From: Croceibacterium_B sp963783195
GTDB taxonomy: Bacteria > Pseudomonadota > Alphaproteobacteria > Sphingomonadales > Sphingomonadaceae
Length of the DNA: 64,000 nucleotides
Direction: 5' to 3'
Assembly: GCA_963783195.1 (NCBI GenBank)
Contig: CAWAMV010000004.1
Span: forward strand, 2,232,001 to 2,296,000
The notes beneath the pieces are model-generated. The model was given only the letters and a program-made list of their open reading frames with translations, was not told the DNA's origin and did no database searches. This document shows positions 17,112-25,880 of the stretch, piece by piece. The position numbers and the translations under genes are program-made. The number at the start of each line of letters is the position of its first letter. Within the stretch, counting starts at the first letter, position 1.

Positions 17112-19126
17112 TCAGCTTCCCTGGATGACGGTGGCCATGTTGCCGGTGCCGGCCTGGGTGACGGTCGACAGCGCATCGGTCCCGGTCTGGGTGACCGTCG
17201 CCGCGTTGAGATCACCCGACTGGGTGATGTAGCTGTCGTTGTCGGAACCGCCCTGGGTCAGCGTGGCGGTGTTTTCATGCCCGTCCTGGTTGACCGACGA
17301 GTACCCGTCGATTCCGCTCTGGGTGACATAGGCTTCGTTACCCGAAACGGCTGGATCCCCGAGGGTGTTGGTCTGGGAAACGAGGCTGACATTGCCAGAA
17401 CCACTCTGGGTGACCTCGGCCAGCATCTCGCGTCCCGGACCACCATTGGTAGCCGACGGTGCGGTCTGCGTGATCGTGCTGTCGTTGGTCGATCCTGTCT
17501 GGTTTACCCGGGCAATTGCGGTGTTGGCATAACCCTCCTGGGTCACGGCGCTCGTCAGGTCGTCGCCAACCTGGTCGATATCGGCAAATCCGAAGTTGGC
17601 GCTCTGCCGAACCGAACTGTCGTTCCGATTACCGATCTGATCGACGTTCGCCACGTCATTGTCATAGCCGCCCTGCTCGACCGAGGACGTGTTCAGCGAA
17701 CCCGTCTGATTGACCACAGCATCGCCCAGCGAGCCGTACTGCGTGGCAGTCAATTCGTTGTCCGAGCCCGACTGTGTCACGGCAAGGGTCTGGCTCTCGG
17801 TGACGCGATTCGGGGAGCCTTGGGTCGCCGTGGAGACGTTGCCCGAGCCAGTCTGGCTGATCATGGCCGAGGCCTTGTTGCCCTGCTGGGTGACGGTCAA
17901 TTCGTTGTTGGAGCCGGACTGAGTCACGCCGGCGACAGTATCGAACACGGGCGTCGCAGGGTCGTTGAACAGGCCGGTGTCGTTCTGGCTGCCCGTCTGG
18001 GTCACGGTCGAGGTGTTGCCGTCCCCATTCTGGTTGACGACCGCCTCGTTGGCAAACGCCTGCTGGGTGACCGTCGAGGTGCTGGCGCCCGTCTGGTCCA
18101 CCACGGCGCGATGGCTGCCGTTGCCGCTTCCGCCGGCGCCGTTGCCGGCTTGCGTGACCGTCAATCCGCTCCGTCGCCCCGCTGAGTGACGGAGGCGATG
18201 CTGTAATCGCTCGTCTGGGTGATTTCAGAGGTCGCGTTGCTCGAACCGGTGGTCTGCCGCACGGTGGCGAAGTTGGCGAAGGAACCCGACTGCGTGATGG
18301 TGAAATCACCGTCGTCGCCGTTCTGGTAAACCCTGGCGTTCTGACCACCGTTGCCGCCGAGACCCGACTGCGTGATTTCGGAGCCGTTGCCCGAGCCGTT
18401 CTGCACGACGAGCGCGTCGTGGTTGAACCCACTCTGATCGATGTCGGACGCGTTTCCAGATTCCGTTCTGGGTCACCGAAGCCGTGGCACCATCGGCCGT
18501 CTGCAGGATATCCGACGTATTGTCATCGCCCGTCTGGTTCACGGTCGCGGTGCTGCCGTCGCCGCTCTGGGTGATGTCGCTTTCGTTGCCCGGATAAGCG
18601 TATTCGAGAGGAACCGGGTCAACGTTATTCTGGACTACAGTGGCGGACGAGCTGCCCGACTGAGTGATCGCCGAACGGTTGTCGCCGTAGTCGCCCCCTG
18701 GGTCACCATCGCCGTGGCGCCATTCGAACCGGCGCTCTGCGTGACATCGGAGTGGTTGTAGGTCCCATCCTGCTCCACATCGGCGGTTGCAGCGTCGTTC
18801 TGGACGACGGACGAGCGATTGAGAGTGCCGTCCTGGTCGACGGTTGCATCGGCGCCATCGACGTTCTGCTCGACGTAGGACCGGTTGTTCGGATAGCTGT
18901 CCGGCGTGTAGCCACCCGGCAGCGTGTTGCTTCCGGCCTGGGTCACGGTAGCCGTCGCGCCAGCCGACTGTTGGACTTCCGAGCTGTTATCCTGACCCGA
19001 TTGGGTCACGGTCGCTTCGGCGCCACTGCCGGTCTGGTTGACCAGCGAATCGTTGCTTTGCGCGTTGGCCTGGCCCGCAACCGCAAGGGCAGCGGCCGAA
19101 ACCGTGGTGAGAATGATATGCTTCAT
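17112..19126 (-). CDS. Giant curlin-repeat protein 1, three frameshifts
   Basis: The start at 19126 has a GGAG and a signal peptide (MKHIILTTVSAAALAVAGQA). Restored, it is about 672 residues made almost wholly of curlin strands (VTQSGSGNVSTATQG, VNQTGSLNTSSVEQGG, ITQSGDLNAATVTQTG), about fifty Q-ending strands by hand count, against five repeats in E. coli CsgA. It ends VTQAGTGNMATVIQGS, nearly the same as the neighbouring large curlin. Single-base breaks lie near 18690 (a G missing from a G-run), 18462 (one extra A) and 18172. The last 350 codons are intact. It is expected to be secreted through CsgG and to form the bulk of an extracellular amyloid, by family inference. Confidence 0.78.
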
Positions 19127-19582
19127 GATATTTCTCCGTTGGAACGTTGGTTCTTGAATTCACCCGCGCCAGGGCGGCTCGGGCGAGGTTTTGCGACACA
19201 TGTCGATGAACCCGTGATCGGGTTTCGATCGTTGGGATGCCCACGCCGGGCCGGGGCCCGGCGGCGGTCCATTGCTGTTCCGAACGGGAGCGGAACCGCG
19301 CATCGCCTGCGCGGTTGACCATGAAGGCGGGAGGATTGGTGACTCGCCTGGTTAACACGGTTGTAAAACTCCCCTCGGAGATTCATAACCGTGGCCGTCT
19401 TGGCCCTCGGGCTTTGACAGACACGGTTGTTCACACAGCAACTTCGTCAATCCGGGCGCGTCGGGGCTGCAACTCCGGCGCGCCTTTCCTTTGACCCCTG
19501 GCGAACGCTGCAACATTCGCCTGAAGCCGCCGGGGCATTGGCCGCTGGCGGGTCAGGTCCGGCCCCTGACCCCGGCCTATGG
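19127..19582 (-). promoter_or_regulatory. 456-base spacer between csgG and the large curlins, with repeated 10-bp boxes
   Basis: No gene is seen here. The spacer holds a direct repeat ACACGGTTGT at 19355-19364 and 19431-19440, and a related inverted copy at 19385-19394 (ATAACCGTGG, 8 of 10 matching as CCACGGTTAT). Closer to the curlin start are a short hairpin at 19209-19224 (AACCCG-TGAT-CGGGTT) and a GC-rich palindrome at 19245-19262. I infer a separate promoter for the curlin genes controlled by a factor that binds the boxes, possibly the LuxR protein at the head of the locus. Confidence 0.45.
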
Positions 19583-20605
19583 TCACGCCCTTGCGGGCGC
19601 GATCAATTCTTCATCGCGGACCGGCGCGGGCGCCCGTTCGAATCCTGTTCGGTCGCGTCCGCATGTGCGGTGCGCTTGATCTTCAAGCGGCTCGAGAGGC
19701 GGCGCATTCTTCAGCGCTGCCTCGACCGACGCCTGATCGATCTTGCCTTCCCGCTCCTGCCGGTACTGCCACAGCAGCGGCCAGCCGGCCTGCTGGTCGG
19801 CGAAATCCCACAGCTTGAGATCGACCCCTTCCAGCACCAGGCCGTAGACCGCCTTCTCGATCGCCTGCTGCAAGGCCAGCTGGTCCGGCTCGTTGGTCGT
19901 GAATCCCGCCTCTGCCTGAAGCAGTTCCTTGAAAGCGATGTAGCGGAAGGCGTTGGCGCCCAGCGACTTGCTCGCGATGGTCTTGGAAGCCGTTACCGTC
20001 GTCAGCACTTCGCCGGTGCGCACCGATACCGCGCGCAGGTATACGGTGACGGTATCCTGGCGATATTCCGTCCGGCCGCCGATGCCCAGGAACGCCGCCC
20101 CGGCCCCGCCTGTCACGGTGTTGGTGTCGTAGCCGATCACCCCGCCTTCGAGCAGCACGCCGGCGAACAGCAGCGCCGGAAGGGCCTGCGGATTGACGCC
20201 CTGTTCGCCCAGGTAGCGTTCGCGCATTTCACGGATGATCTGGCGTTCATTGAGCAGGTTCTTGAGCGATTCGCGTTCCACGATAGTGAACCACTGGCGA
20301 TTGCCGGCGTCCTGCAACGCCTTGATGAGCATGGAGGCACCGCCCTGGCTGACAGCGCGCGACAGGGTCTGGCCGGTTTCGGAAGGCTTGAACTGGCCGG
20401 TCTGGTCGGCGAAACCGTACACGGCGATTGCCACCGGTCGGCTGGGCGCAGGCAGCGCAGCGAGCAGGGTCTGTGTCTGGGTCTGCGCCGGGATGAAGGC
20501 GGTCGAGCGGGTTTCGGGAATGAAGTCCCGTCCGTTTTTGGTAACCGACATGCATCCCGTCAGGGCGAGTGCCGCCACGCTGGGAAAGAGTACCGAAAGT
20601 CGCAT
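19583..20605 (-). CDS. csgG: CsgG, curli secretion channel lipoprotein
   Basis: CsgG forms the nonameric outer-membrane pore that exports curlins. The 340-residue protein has a lipobox (ALALTGCMS, Cys18), the family stretches VAIAVYGFADQTGQFKP, WFTIVERESLKNLLNERQII and GGVIGYDTNTVTGG, and the membrane-hairpin/constriction region with YRQDTVTVYLRAVSVRTGEVL. The C-terminus extends about 30 residues beyond the E. coli form. It follows csgF after 19 bases on the same strand. Confidence 0.96.
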   Translation of the reverse strand: MRLSVLFPSVAALALTGCMSVTKNGRDFIPETRSTAFIPAQTQTQTLLAALPAPSRPVAIAVYGFADQTGQFKPSETGQTLSRAVSQGGASMLIKALQDAGNRQWFTIVERESLKNLLNERQIIREMRERYLGEQGVNPQALPALLFAGVLLEGGVIGYDTNTVTGGAGAAFLGIGGRTEYRQDTVTVYLRAVSVRTGEVLTTVTASKTIASKSLGANAFRYIAFKELLQAEAGFTTNEPDQLALQQAIEKAVYGLVLEGVDLKLWDFADQQAGWPLLWQYRQEREGKIDQASVEAALKNAPPLEPLEDQAHRTCGRDRTGFERAPAPVRDEELIAPARA

Positions 20606-20624
20606 GGTTCCGAGCCGCCTGCCT

Positions 20625-21050
20625 TCAGTTTACTTCGATGAAGGTGGGAATGACGATCGTGGTCACCTCCCCCGTCTCGTCGTTGGTTATGTTGAGCGTG
20701 ACCTCGTCGAGACCGCGCGAGAAATCGATCGTCTGCCCGCCGAAGCTGATCGTGCCGCTCTGCTGGGGATTTTCCCCGAAGATGGCATCGACGATCTGCG
20801 AGGACAGCGCCGAGAGCAGGCGCGACTGCAATTGCCGCGCAAACAGGTCGGCCTGAGAATTCGTCTTTGTCGAATTCGGGTCCTTGTAGTCGTTCTGCCC
20901 GTTGGCGATGCCAAGCAGATGCGCCGAATTGAACGGATTGCCGCCGAACGACGGGTCGATCGGTTGGTACGTCAGGTCCTGCGCAACCGCAGGTGCACAG
21001 ACGCAAACCATCGCCGGCGCAAGCGCCGTTAGCCAAAGGCTCCTTGGCAT
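20625..21050 (-). CDS. csgF: CsgF, curli assembly factor
   Basis: CsgF binds the CsgG pore and links the nucleator to the cell surface. The 141-residue product has a signal peptide ending near PAVAQD, followed by the signature YQPIDPSFGGNPFNSAHLL and a QNDY segment that in E. coli inserts into the CsgG channel. The end, TTIVIPTFIEVN, is also typical. A GAGAGGGGG stretch precedes the ATG. It is the first gene of the csgFG unit, 186 bases after the LuxR gene. Confidence 0.95.
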   Translation of the reverse strand: MPRSLWLTALAPAMVCVCAPAVAQDLTYQPIDPSFGGNPFNSAHLLGIANGQNDYKDPNSTKTNSQADLFARQLQSRLLSALSSQIVDAIFGENPQQSGTISFGGQTIDFSRGLDEVTLNITNDETGEVTTIVIPTFIEVN

Positions 21051-21119
21051 GAAATGCCCCCTCTCAATCTCTTGCGACCAGGAGGACTACCAACGATAGG
21101 CTGGCGTCCCTTGCAAAAG

Positions 21120-21134
21120 TTAACGCGACGTTAA
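21120..21134. promoter_or_regulatory. Inverted repeat upstream of csgF
   Basis: A 6-3-6 perfect inverted repeat, TTAACG-CGA-CGTTAA, lies about 70 bases upstream of the csgF start, in the spacer after the LuxR gene. Its size fits a dimeric HTH regulator site. No binding evidence is available from sequence alone. Confidence 0.4.
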
Positions 21135-21236
21135 GACTCGCCTAACCGATTCGCATCCCCAAAAATGGTGAGATTGGACCGGATTTCAAAGCCTTGAAAG
21201 GTTTGTCTCTTTTCGGGACGACCCAGCGGTATCAAG

Positions 21237-21878
21237 TTAGACGGCACAGTAAGCCTGCACCATCAGGAACAGTTGCAGCCCCGTCTGAACGGAAGCTTTC
21301 GCGTAGATTTGCTTGAGATGGCTGCGCACCGTGCTGAGTGAGATACCAAGCTCGCTGGCGATTTCCTTGGGAGCCTTCAGCAAGGCGAACTCTCGCAGAA
21401 CGACCGTCTCCGCGCGGGTCAGCCCCAGTTCCTCCGCGATCCCGCTTTCCGCCACTTCGCAGTGTGGGACTGACAGGCAAAGCACCATGAAGGTGTAAGA
21501 GGGAAAGGTGGGATTGCGCCAGGCGCTGACCATGACCCAGTGCGGTGTCGAACGTCCGCGAACGAGGAAGCGCCGCGGCGCCTCGTCCAGCGATTGCAGG
21601 AAGTGTGCGAAACGTCCGGGCCCCAGCTCGTCATCCAGCACCAGATGGCCGTCGCGAATCTGCAACGGGAGCGGCGCGGCAACGAGGTTGGCCCTTTCGC
21701 AGCACCAGATCACTCGCATCTGGCGGTCGACCACCAGCATCGGCCGGTATTCGGTCTCCAGCACTCTGCCGAACTCGCCGCGCAACTGGGTCGCGCCCAT
21801 TGGCTCGATCCCGCGGACGCACAAGGCGTCTGCTGCCGCGTACTTGGAAGACATGTCCTGCCCCACAGTTTCCCCCAA
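21237..21878 (-). CDS. LuxR-type transcriptional regulator heading the curli locus
   Basis: The 213-residue protein has an N-terminal PAS-like half (FGRVLETEYRPMLVVDRQMRVI, shown here in part: EYRPMLVVDRQMRVIW) and a C-terminal GerE HTH (LTRAETVVLREFALLKAPKE, then GISLSTVRSHLKQIYAKAS). There is no receiver domain or conserved phospho-aspartate. Position directly upstream of csgF on the same strand makes it a candidate local activator, functionally like CsgD though not clearly orthologous. The start could be the ATG at 21878 or an in-frame one at 21854. Confidence 0.75.
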   Translation of the reverse strand: MGETVGQDMSSKYAAADALCVRGIEPMGATQLRGEFGRVLETEYRPMLVVDRQMRVIWCCERANLVAAPLPLQIRDGHLVLDDELGPGRFAHFLQSLDEAPRRFLVRGRSTPHWVMVSAWRNPTFPSYTFMVLCLSVPHCEVAESGIAEELGLTRAETVVLREFALLKAPKEIASELGISLSTVRSHLKQIYAKASVQTGLQLFLMVQAYCAV

Positions 21879-22084
21879 TGGATGGGACGACCTTTTGGCC
21901 GTTGCGATCCGAACCCGCAGCGGGGAGTAAACGCTGGTAAACCTCTAAGCAATCATCACAATTGGGTATTGGCTCCGGAATGGACTTATGCGCGGGGAGC
22001 ACAGGGGCCGCGCTGCACCTTGCGGCGGTCGACAGTCCAGCGGATGCAGTTTGCCGAACCTCCGAACGGTAGCCGGAAACGCAC

Positions 22085-22116
22085 AAGGCCTCCTCTCGCG
22101 CACGAAAGGAGGCCTT
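22085..22116 (-). terminator. Hairpin downstream of tRNA-Arg
   Basis: A 9-bp perfect stem (AAGGCCTCC with GGAGGCCTT) lies six bases after the tRNA 3' end. No T-run follows, so it may act in 3' processing or as a weak terminator. Confidence 0.5.
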
Positions 22117-22122
22117 GGAGAA

Positions 22123-22199
22123 TGGCGCGCCCGGAAGGATTCGAACCTCCGACCGCCTGATTCGTAGTCAGGAACTCTATCCAGCTGAGCTACGGGCGC
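22123..22199 (-). tRNA. tRNA-Arg (ACG)
   Basis: A 77-nt cloverleaf with acceptor stem GCGCCCG/CGGGCGC, D-arm AGCTCAGCTGGATAGAGT, anticodon arm CCTGA-CTACGAA-TCAGG with anticodon ACG, a GGTTCGAATCC T-arm and an encoded CCA end. Confidence 0.95.
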
Positions 22200-22245
22200 G
22201 CTTGGAGGGCGCCACATAGGGGTGCCTCCGCTGCTTGGCAATCCC

Positions 22246-22656
22246 CTAGTGGAACGAAGAATCCAGCAGCAGCCGGTCCATTGGCGCCAGATCGAGCCGC
22301 GCCGCTTCGGCTTGAGTGAACCAGCCGAACGTCTGGCCGTCGAGGGCTTTCACCGTCCCTCGCCAGGCGGGGCAACTGTAAAGCAGCAGGACAACCGCAC
22401 GTTGCCCGTCCAAGCTGCGCTCGTCGGCAAAGCCGACGGGCACCATGGCTTCCGGATCCGGAGTGATGGCCAGCTCCTCAGCCATCTCGCGGGCGAGTGC
22501 GACGCGCGGATCTTCCTGCATTTCCACCTTTCCACCGGGGAACTCCCACAGCAGTGCGTGATGCTTTCCCGCCGGCCGCTCCTGCAGAAGCAGCCGGCCT
22601 TCCCTGTCGCGAAGCGCAGCGGCGACCACCAGCAGCCATGTCGGATTTTCTGTCAC
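22246..22656 (-). CDS. mutT: MutT-type Nudix hydrolase (8-oxo-dGTP diphosphatase)
   Basis: The 136-residue protein has a complete Nudix box, GGKVEMQEDPRVALAREMAE followed by EL, matching GX5EX7REUXEE. MutT enzymes clear 8-oxo-dGTP and prevent A:T to C:G transversions. The short single-domain form and the WEFPGGK entry to the box support MutT over other Nudix families. It begins with GTG, is divergent from the pilin genes, and ends 47 bases before the tRNA-Arg gene on the same strand. Confidence 0.88.
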   Translation of the reverse strand: MTENPTWLLVVAAALRDREGRLLLQERPAGKHHALLWEFPGGKVEMQEDPRVALAREMAEELAITPDPEAMVPVGFADERSLDGQRAVVLLLYSCPAWRGTVKALDGQTFGWFTQAEAARLDLAPMDRLLLDSSFH

Positions 22657-22737
22657 AATCGTCTGCCCCGTGCACTTTTTCTTAAGGCTGTTCTGCCATC
22701 TGCCATTGCTGGCACCAAGATCGGGGGATCAAGAGCC

Positions 22738-22929
22738 ATGAAGATGTCCGACTTCCTTAGCCGACTCCTGCGGGACGGCCGAGGTGCCACTTCAGTAGAG
22801 TACGCTCTCATCATGGGCATGATTTTTCTTGCCCTGATCGGGGCCGTCATCGCCCTCGGCGACGAAGACAGCTCGATGTTCAACAGGGTCTCGAGCACCT
22901 CCGTCACGGCGATGCAGGGGGCCGTCTGA
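22738..22929 (+). CDS. Flp-family type IVb pilin
   Basis: A 63-residue prepilin with the Flp processing region RDGRGATSVEYALIMGMI: cleavage is expected after the Gly preceding Ala, with the invariant Glu five residues into the mature protein. A hydrophobic helix follows. Such pilins are made by the Tad apparatus. No tad or cpa genes are in the window. It is followed 136 bases later by a second pilin gene. Confidence 0.9.
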   Translation: MKMSDFLSRLLRDGRGATSVEYALIMGMIFLALIGAVIALGDEDSSMFNRVSSTSVTAMQGAV

Positions 22930-23065
22930 CGGCCGCCGCCGAAGTAACGAACACGTTAAGCTGCACATTAGGAAATTCTCAACCTCTGACCATTATCCGG
23001 GAAAACGTTCGATCCAGAAGACAGGGGGTCGAGCCGGGTACGAAGACTGAACCAGGAGACTGACC

Positions 23066-23236
23066 ATGAAGTTTTTCAAGAATTTGCTTCGCGACGAAGC
23101 TGGCGCGACCGCCATCGAATACGGCCTGATTGCCGCCCTGATCGCCGTTGCCGCGATTACCGCGATGCAGGGCCTGGGCAACCAGCTCTCGACGACGTTC
23201 AACGACGTCACGACCGCGATGAGCGGCTCGGTCTAA
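23066..23236 (+). CDS. Flp-family type IVb pilin
   Basis: A 56-residue prepilin, closer to the canonical Flp than its neighbour: RDEAGATAIEYGLIAALIAV with the G|ATAIEYGLIAA cleavage site. The SD GGAG is ten bases upstream. It ends before a strong bidirectional terminator. Being separated by its own leader from the other pilin, the two may be expressed at different levels. Confidence 0.93.
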   Translation: MKFFKNLLRDEAGATAIEYGLIAALIAVAAITAMQGLGNQLSTTFNDVTTAMSGSV

Positions 23237-23251
23237 TAGACCACGCCAATC

Positions 23252-23302
23252 GGCAAAACGAAGGGGGCGGCAGGGTAACCTGCCGCCCCTTTTCGTTTTG
23301 CC
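23252..23302. terminator. Bidirectional intrinsic terminator
   Basis: A long GC-rich stem (GGGGGCGGCAGG with CCTGCCGCCCC) and a 4-base loop, flanked by AAAACGAA and TTTTCGTTTT, so both strands end in U-runs. It serves the pilin gene (plus) and the M48 protease gene (minus). Confidence 0.92.
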
Positions 23303-23315
23303 CTTGGGAGCGGCC

Positions 23316-24803
23316 TCAGTTGGCAGCGCTTACGACGATCTTGTACTTCTGTCCGGCGACGACCGGTGCATTGTTCCACAGGCCATTGAGCACACGAAAC
23401 CGCTGCTCCTGCGCGTTGGGATAGGCCATCCGGCTTGCCAGTGTCTGCACCGTGTCGCGGCTTCCGGCTGTAACGACGTCGATCCGGCGAGGAACGACAT
23501 TCGCCGCCTCGGCGCTCGAGATCCGGCGCATCGACTGGTACATCGGATTGAACACCCCGCCCTGTCCGGCCGGCGTGAGCGCCAGGAAATGGAACGCCTG
23601 GTTGTTCGAGAATTCATAGGCAAAAACCACGACGTCGACTGGCGAGTTACCGCTGTTGACCCGCGCTGTCCCCACGGCCGCGGGCAATCCGTTGACGGTC
23701 GTGTTCTGGATCGAGGCGGGTTGGAGGCTGATCTGGTTCTGCTGTGCCACTGTCTGGAACACGCTGCTGACATAACTTGAGAGATTGCCGTTGTACGGCA
23801 TCGTCATGAGCTGCGCCTTACCCGCATCGCCGCTGATGCTGACGGCCGAAGCGCTGTTGATCATGTAGAACCCGTTGGGCGCGTTGAACGTCAGGCGGAA
23901 TCCTGGATGAATGAATTGCTGCCCCTCGATGACGCCCTGCTTGGGATCGTCTCCATACAGAAGGCCGTCGATGCGGTTCAGGAAGGTTTCGCGATTGGTT
24001 ATCCCCGTCGTGCCCGCACCGGCATACTTGTCGGCAGCCGACACGCGGCTTGCCGGATCGGGGTGGGTCGAGGCCCATTCGGGGATCGTCGCGTCCTGCC
24101 GTCCCATCAGTTGCGCGTCGAGCGAGTTCTGCGCAGCAAGGCTGCGCAAGACACTCGCCATGGCATGGGGGTCGTAGCCGGCGCGCTTGAGATAGGTAAC
24201 GCCGAGCTGGTCGGCCTCCGTCTCCTGCGAGCGCGAATAGCTCAACGTGGCGAGCTGGGGAGCGGTCCCGGCGATTTGCTGACCGAGCTGGCCGAGCGCA
24301 CTGTCGCCCAACACGGCGCCGGCGAGAACCTGGCCGAGCACACCGAGCAACTGGTTGTTCTGCGCCTTTTTTTGCCGCTTGGCCGAATGGCGCGCGGCCA
24401 CGTGGCCGACCTCATGTCCCATCACGGCGGCAAGTTCGGCCTCGTTGTTCATCAGGTCGACCAACTGGCGGGTTATGTAGACATAGCCGCCGGGGGTCGC
24501 GAAGGCATTGTCGACCGAGCTGTTGAGGAGCGTGACGGTGAACGCCGACTGCGCGTTGCCAAGACCCGACTGGACGGCGATGTTCTTGCCGACCTGTTCC
24601 ACGTAGGCGGCGTGGGTGCCGGTCATTGCGCCGCCGAACTCGTTGAGCAGCTCGGCATGCGCCTGGGCTCCCTGCTGCGATTCGGACTGCGTAATCGGGG
24701 ACCCGGCTGGTACGCCGCCTTGCGACACAGTGCTGCACGCGCTGATTGCAAGTGCCGCGCTGGCCAGCGCGGCCGCGCGTAGCGGGAAAGTCAATTTGCT
24801 CAT
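23316..24803 (-). CDS. M48-family metalloprotease lipoprotein (BepA/YfgC-like)
   Basis: This 495-residue lipoprotein has a lipobox LAISACS (Cys23) and the zinc motif GHEVGHVAARH near residue 130, with the third ligand in ETEADQLGVTYL. The catalytic domain matches periplasmic M48B proteases that degrade misassembled outer-membrane proteins. The C-terminal part (about 300-495) is a second domain ending QTLASRMAYPNAQEQRFRVL, followed by a LysM-like NGL..VAGQKYKIV tail typical of alphaproteobacterial members. It is a single gene, with its own terminator shared with the pilins. Confidence 0.88.
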   Translation of the reverse strand: MSKLTFPLRAAALASAALAISACSTVSQGGVPAGSPITQSESQQGAQAHAELLNEFGGAMTGTHAAYVEQVGKNIAVQSGLGNAQSAFTVTLLNSSVDNAFATPGGYVYITRQLVDLMNNEAELAAVMGHEVGHVAARHSAKRQKKAQNNQLLGVLGQVLAGAVLGDSALGQLGQQIAGTAPQLATLSYSRSQETEADQLGVTYLKRAGYDPHAMASVLRSLAAQNSLDAQLMGRQDATIPEWASTHPDPASRVSAADKYAGAGTTGITNRETFLNRIDGLLYGDDPKQGVIEGQQFIHPGFRLTFNAPNGFYMINSASAVSISGDAGKAQLMTMPYNGNLSSYVSSVFQTVAQQNQISLQPASIQNTTVNGLPAAVGTARVNSGNSPVDVVVFAYEFSNNQAFHFLALTPAGQGGVFNPMYQSMRRISSAEAANVVPRRIDVVTAGSRDTVQTLASRMAYPNAQEQRFRVLNGLWNNAPVVAGQKYKIVVSAAN

Positions 24804-24896
24804 GCAAGGCTCCTCATCATGCGACCGCGGCCTGCCCAGGGGCGGCCTGCCTGTCGTGTCGCAAGTGGAACCCGGCTTCGACGTCTATGTTCCCGA

Positions 24897-25871
24897 CTAG
24901 CGCCGCCGCTCGCGCTTGGTCTTCTTCTCTCCGATGGAAAGGAATCTGTCCTCGCGCATCCGGCGCAACGCTTTGGCGCCCTTGGCGGACAAGCCCGCCA
25001 GTTCCTCCTCGATTGCAGCGGCAAGAGCCTGCGCGACCGCCTCCGGATCGCGATGTGCGCCGCCGGTCGGCTCGGCGATGATGCGGTCGATTACCCCGAG
25101 TTCCGCGAGATCCTGCGCGGTGATCTTCATCGCTTCCGCAGCTTCGGGGGCCTTTTCCGCGGTGCGCCAGAGGATCGAAGCACACCCCTCGGGCGAAATG
25201 ACGGAATATACCGCGTGCTCTAGCATCAGCACGCGTTCGGCGCTCGCCAGAGCCACCGCTCCGCCCGAACCCCCTTCGCCCACGATCGTCGCCACCATCG
25301 GCACCGGCAACGCAAGGCATGCCTCGGTCGAGCGGGCGATCGCCTCGGCCTGGCCGCGCTCCTCCGCCTCGATACCGGGAAAAGCGCCGGAAGTGTCGAC
25401 CAGCGTCACCACCGGCAGCCCGAAGCGCCCGGCAAGCTCCATCAGGCGGATCGCCTTGCGATAGCCTTCCGGCTTGCCCATGCCGAAGTTGTGTCGAATG
25501 CGGCTCTCGGTGTCGTGTCCCTTCTCATGTCCGATCAGCATGACCCTGCGCCCGCCCTTCAGCGTCGCGAATCCACCGATAATCGCCTGGTCCTCACCGT
25601 AATAACGGTCGCCACCCAAAGGGACGAAGTCGTCGAACATCAGCTCGACCCAGTCCTTGAAGTGCGGCCGCGCCGGGTGGCGCGCCACCTGGGTCTTCTG
25701 CCACGGGGTAAGCGCGCGGTAGGTGCTGGAGAGAAGGTCGACGCTCTTCTTCTCGAGGCGCTCGATCTCCGAGGAGATGTCGACCTCTTCGCCTTCGTTG
25801 GCGGCGCGAAGCTCGGCGATCCGGGCATCGAGCGCCGCGACGGGCTTCTCGAACTCGAGATAGGAAATCAT
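24897..25871 (-). CDS. accA: Acetyl-CoA carboxylase carboxyltransferase subunit alpha
   Basis: AccA with AccD transfers the carboxyl group from biotin to acetyl-CoA for fatty acid synthesis. The 324-residue protein has the N-terminal helix MISYLEFEKPVAALDARI, the core HEKGHDTESRIRHNFGM, and the crotonase-fold oxyanion regions DTSGAFPGIEAEERGQ and GEGGSGGAVALASA. The basic tail KKTKRERRR is longer than in E. coli. It lies ten bases after xerD on the same strand. Confidence 0.97.
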   Translation of the reverse strand: MISYLEFEKPVAALDARIAELRAANEGEEVDISSEIERLEKKSVDLLSSTYRALTPWQKTQVARHPARPHFKDWVELMFDDFVPLGGDRYYGEDQAIIGGFATLKGGRRVMLIGHEKGHDTESRIRHNFGMGKPEGYRKAIRLMELAGRFGLPVVTLVDTSGAFPGIEAEERGQAEAIARSTEACLALPVPMVATIVGEGGSGGAVALASAERVLMLEHAVYSVISPEGCASILWRTAEKAPEAAEAMKITAQDLAELGVIDRIIAEPTGGAHRDPEAVAQALAAAIEEELAGLSAKGAKALRRMREDRFLSIGEKKTKRERRR

Positions 25872-25880
25872 GGCGTCGCG

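Noticed and set aside
17055..18185. A long plus-strand frame across the first large curlin
   Set aside because: It is the complement of curlin repeats. The minus strand has the signal peptide, SD and repeat motifs.
14202..19126. CRISPR-like or tandem DNA repeat array
   Set aside because: The periodicity is at protein level (curlin strands). The DNA units vary and there are no uniform repeats and spacers.
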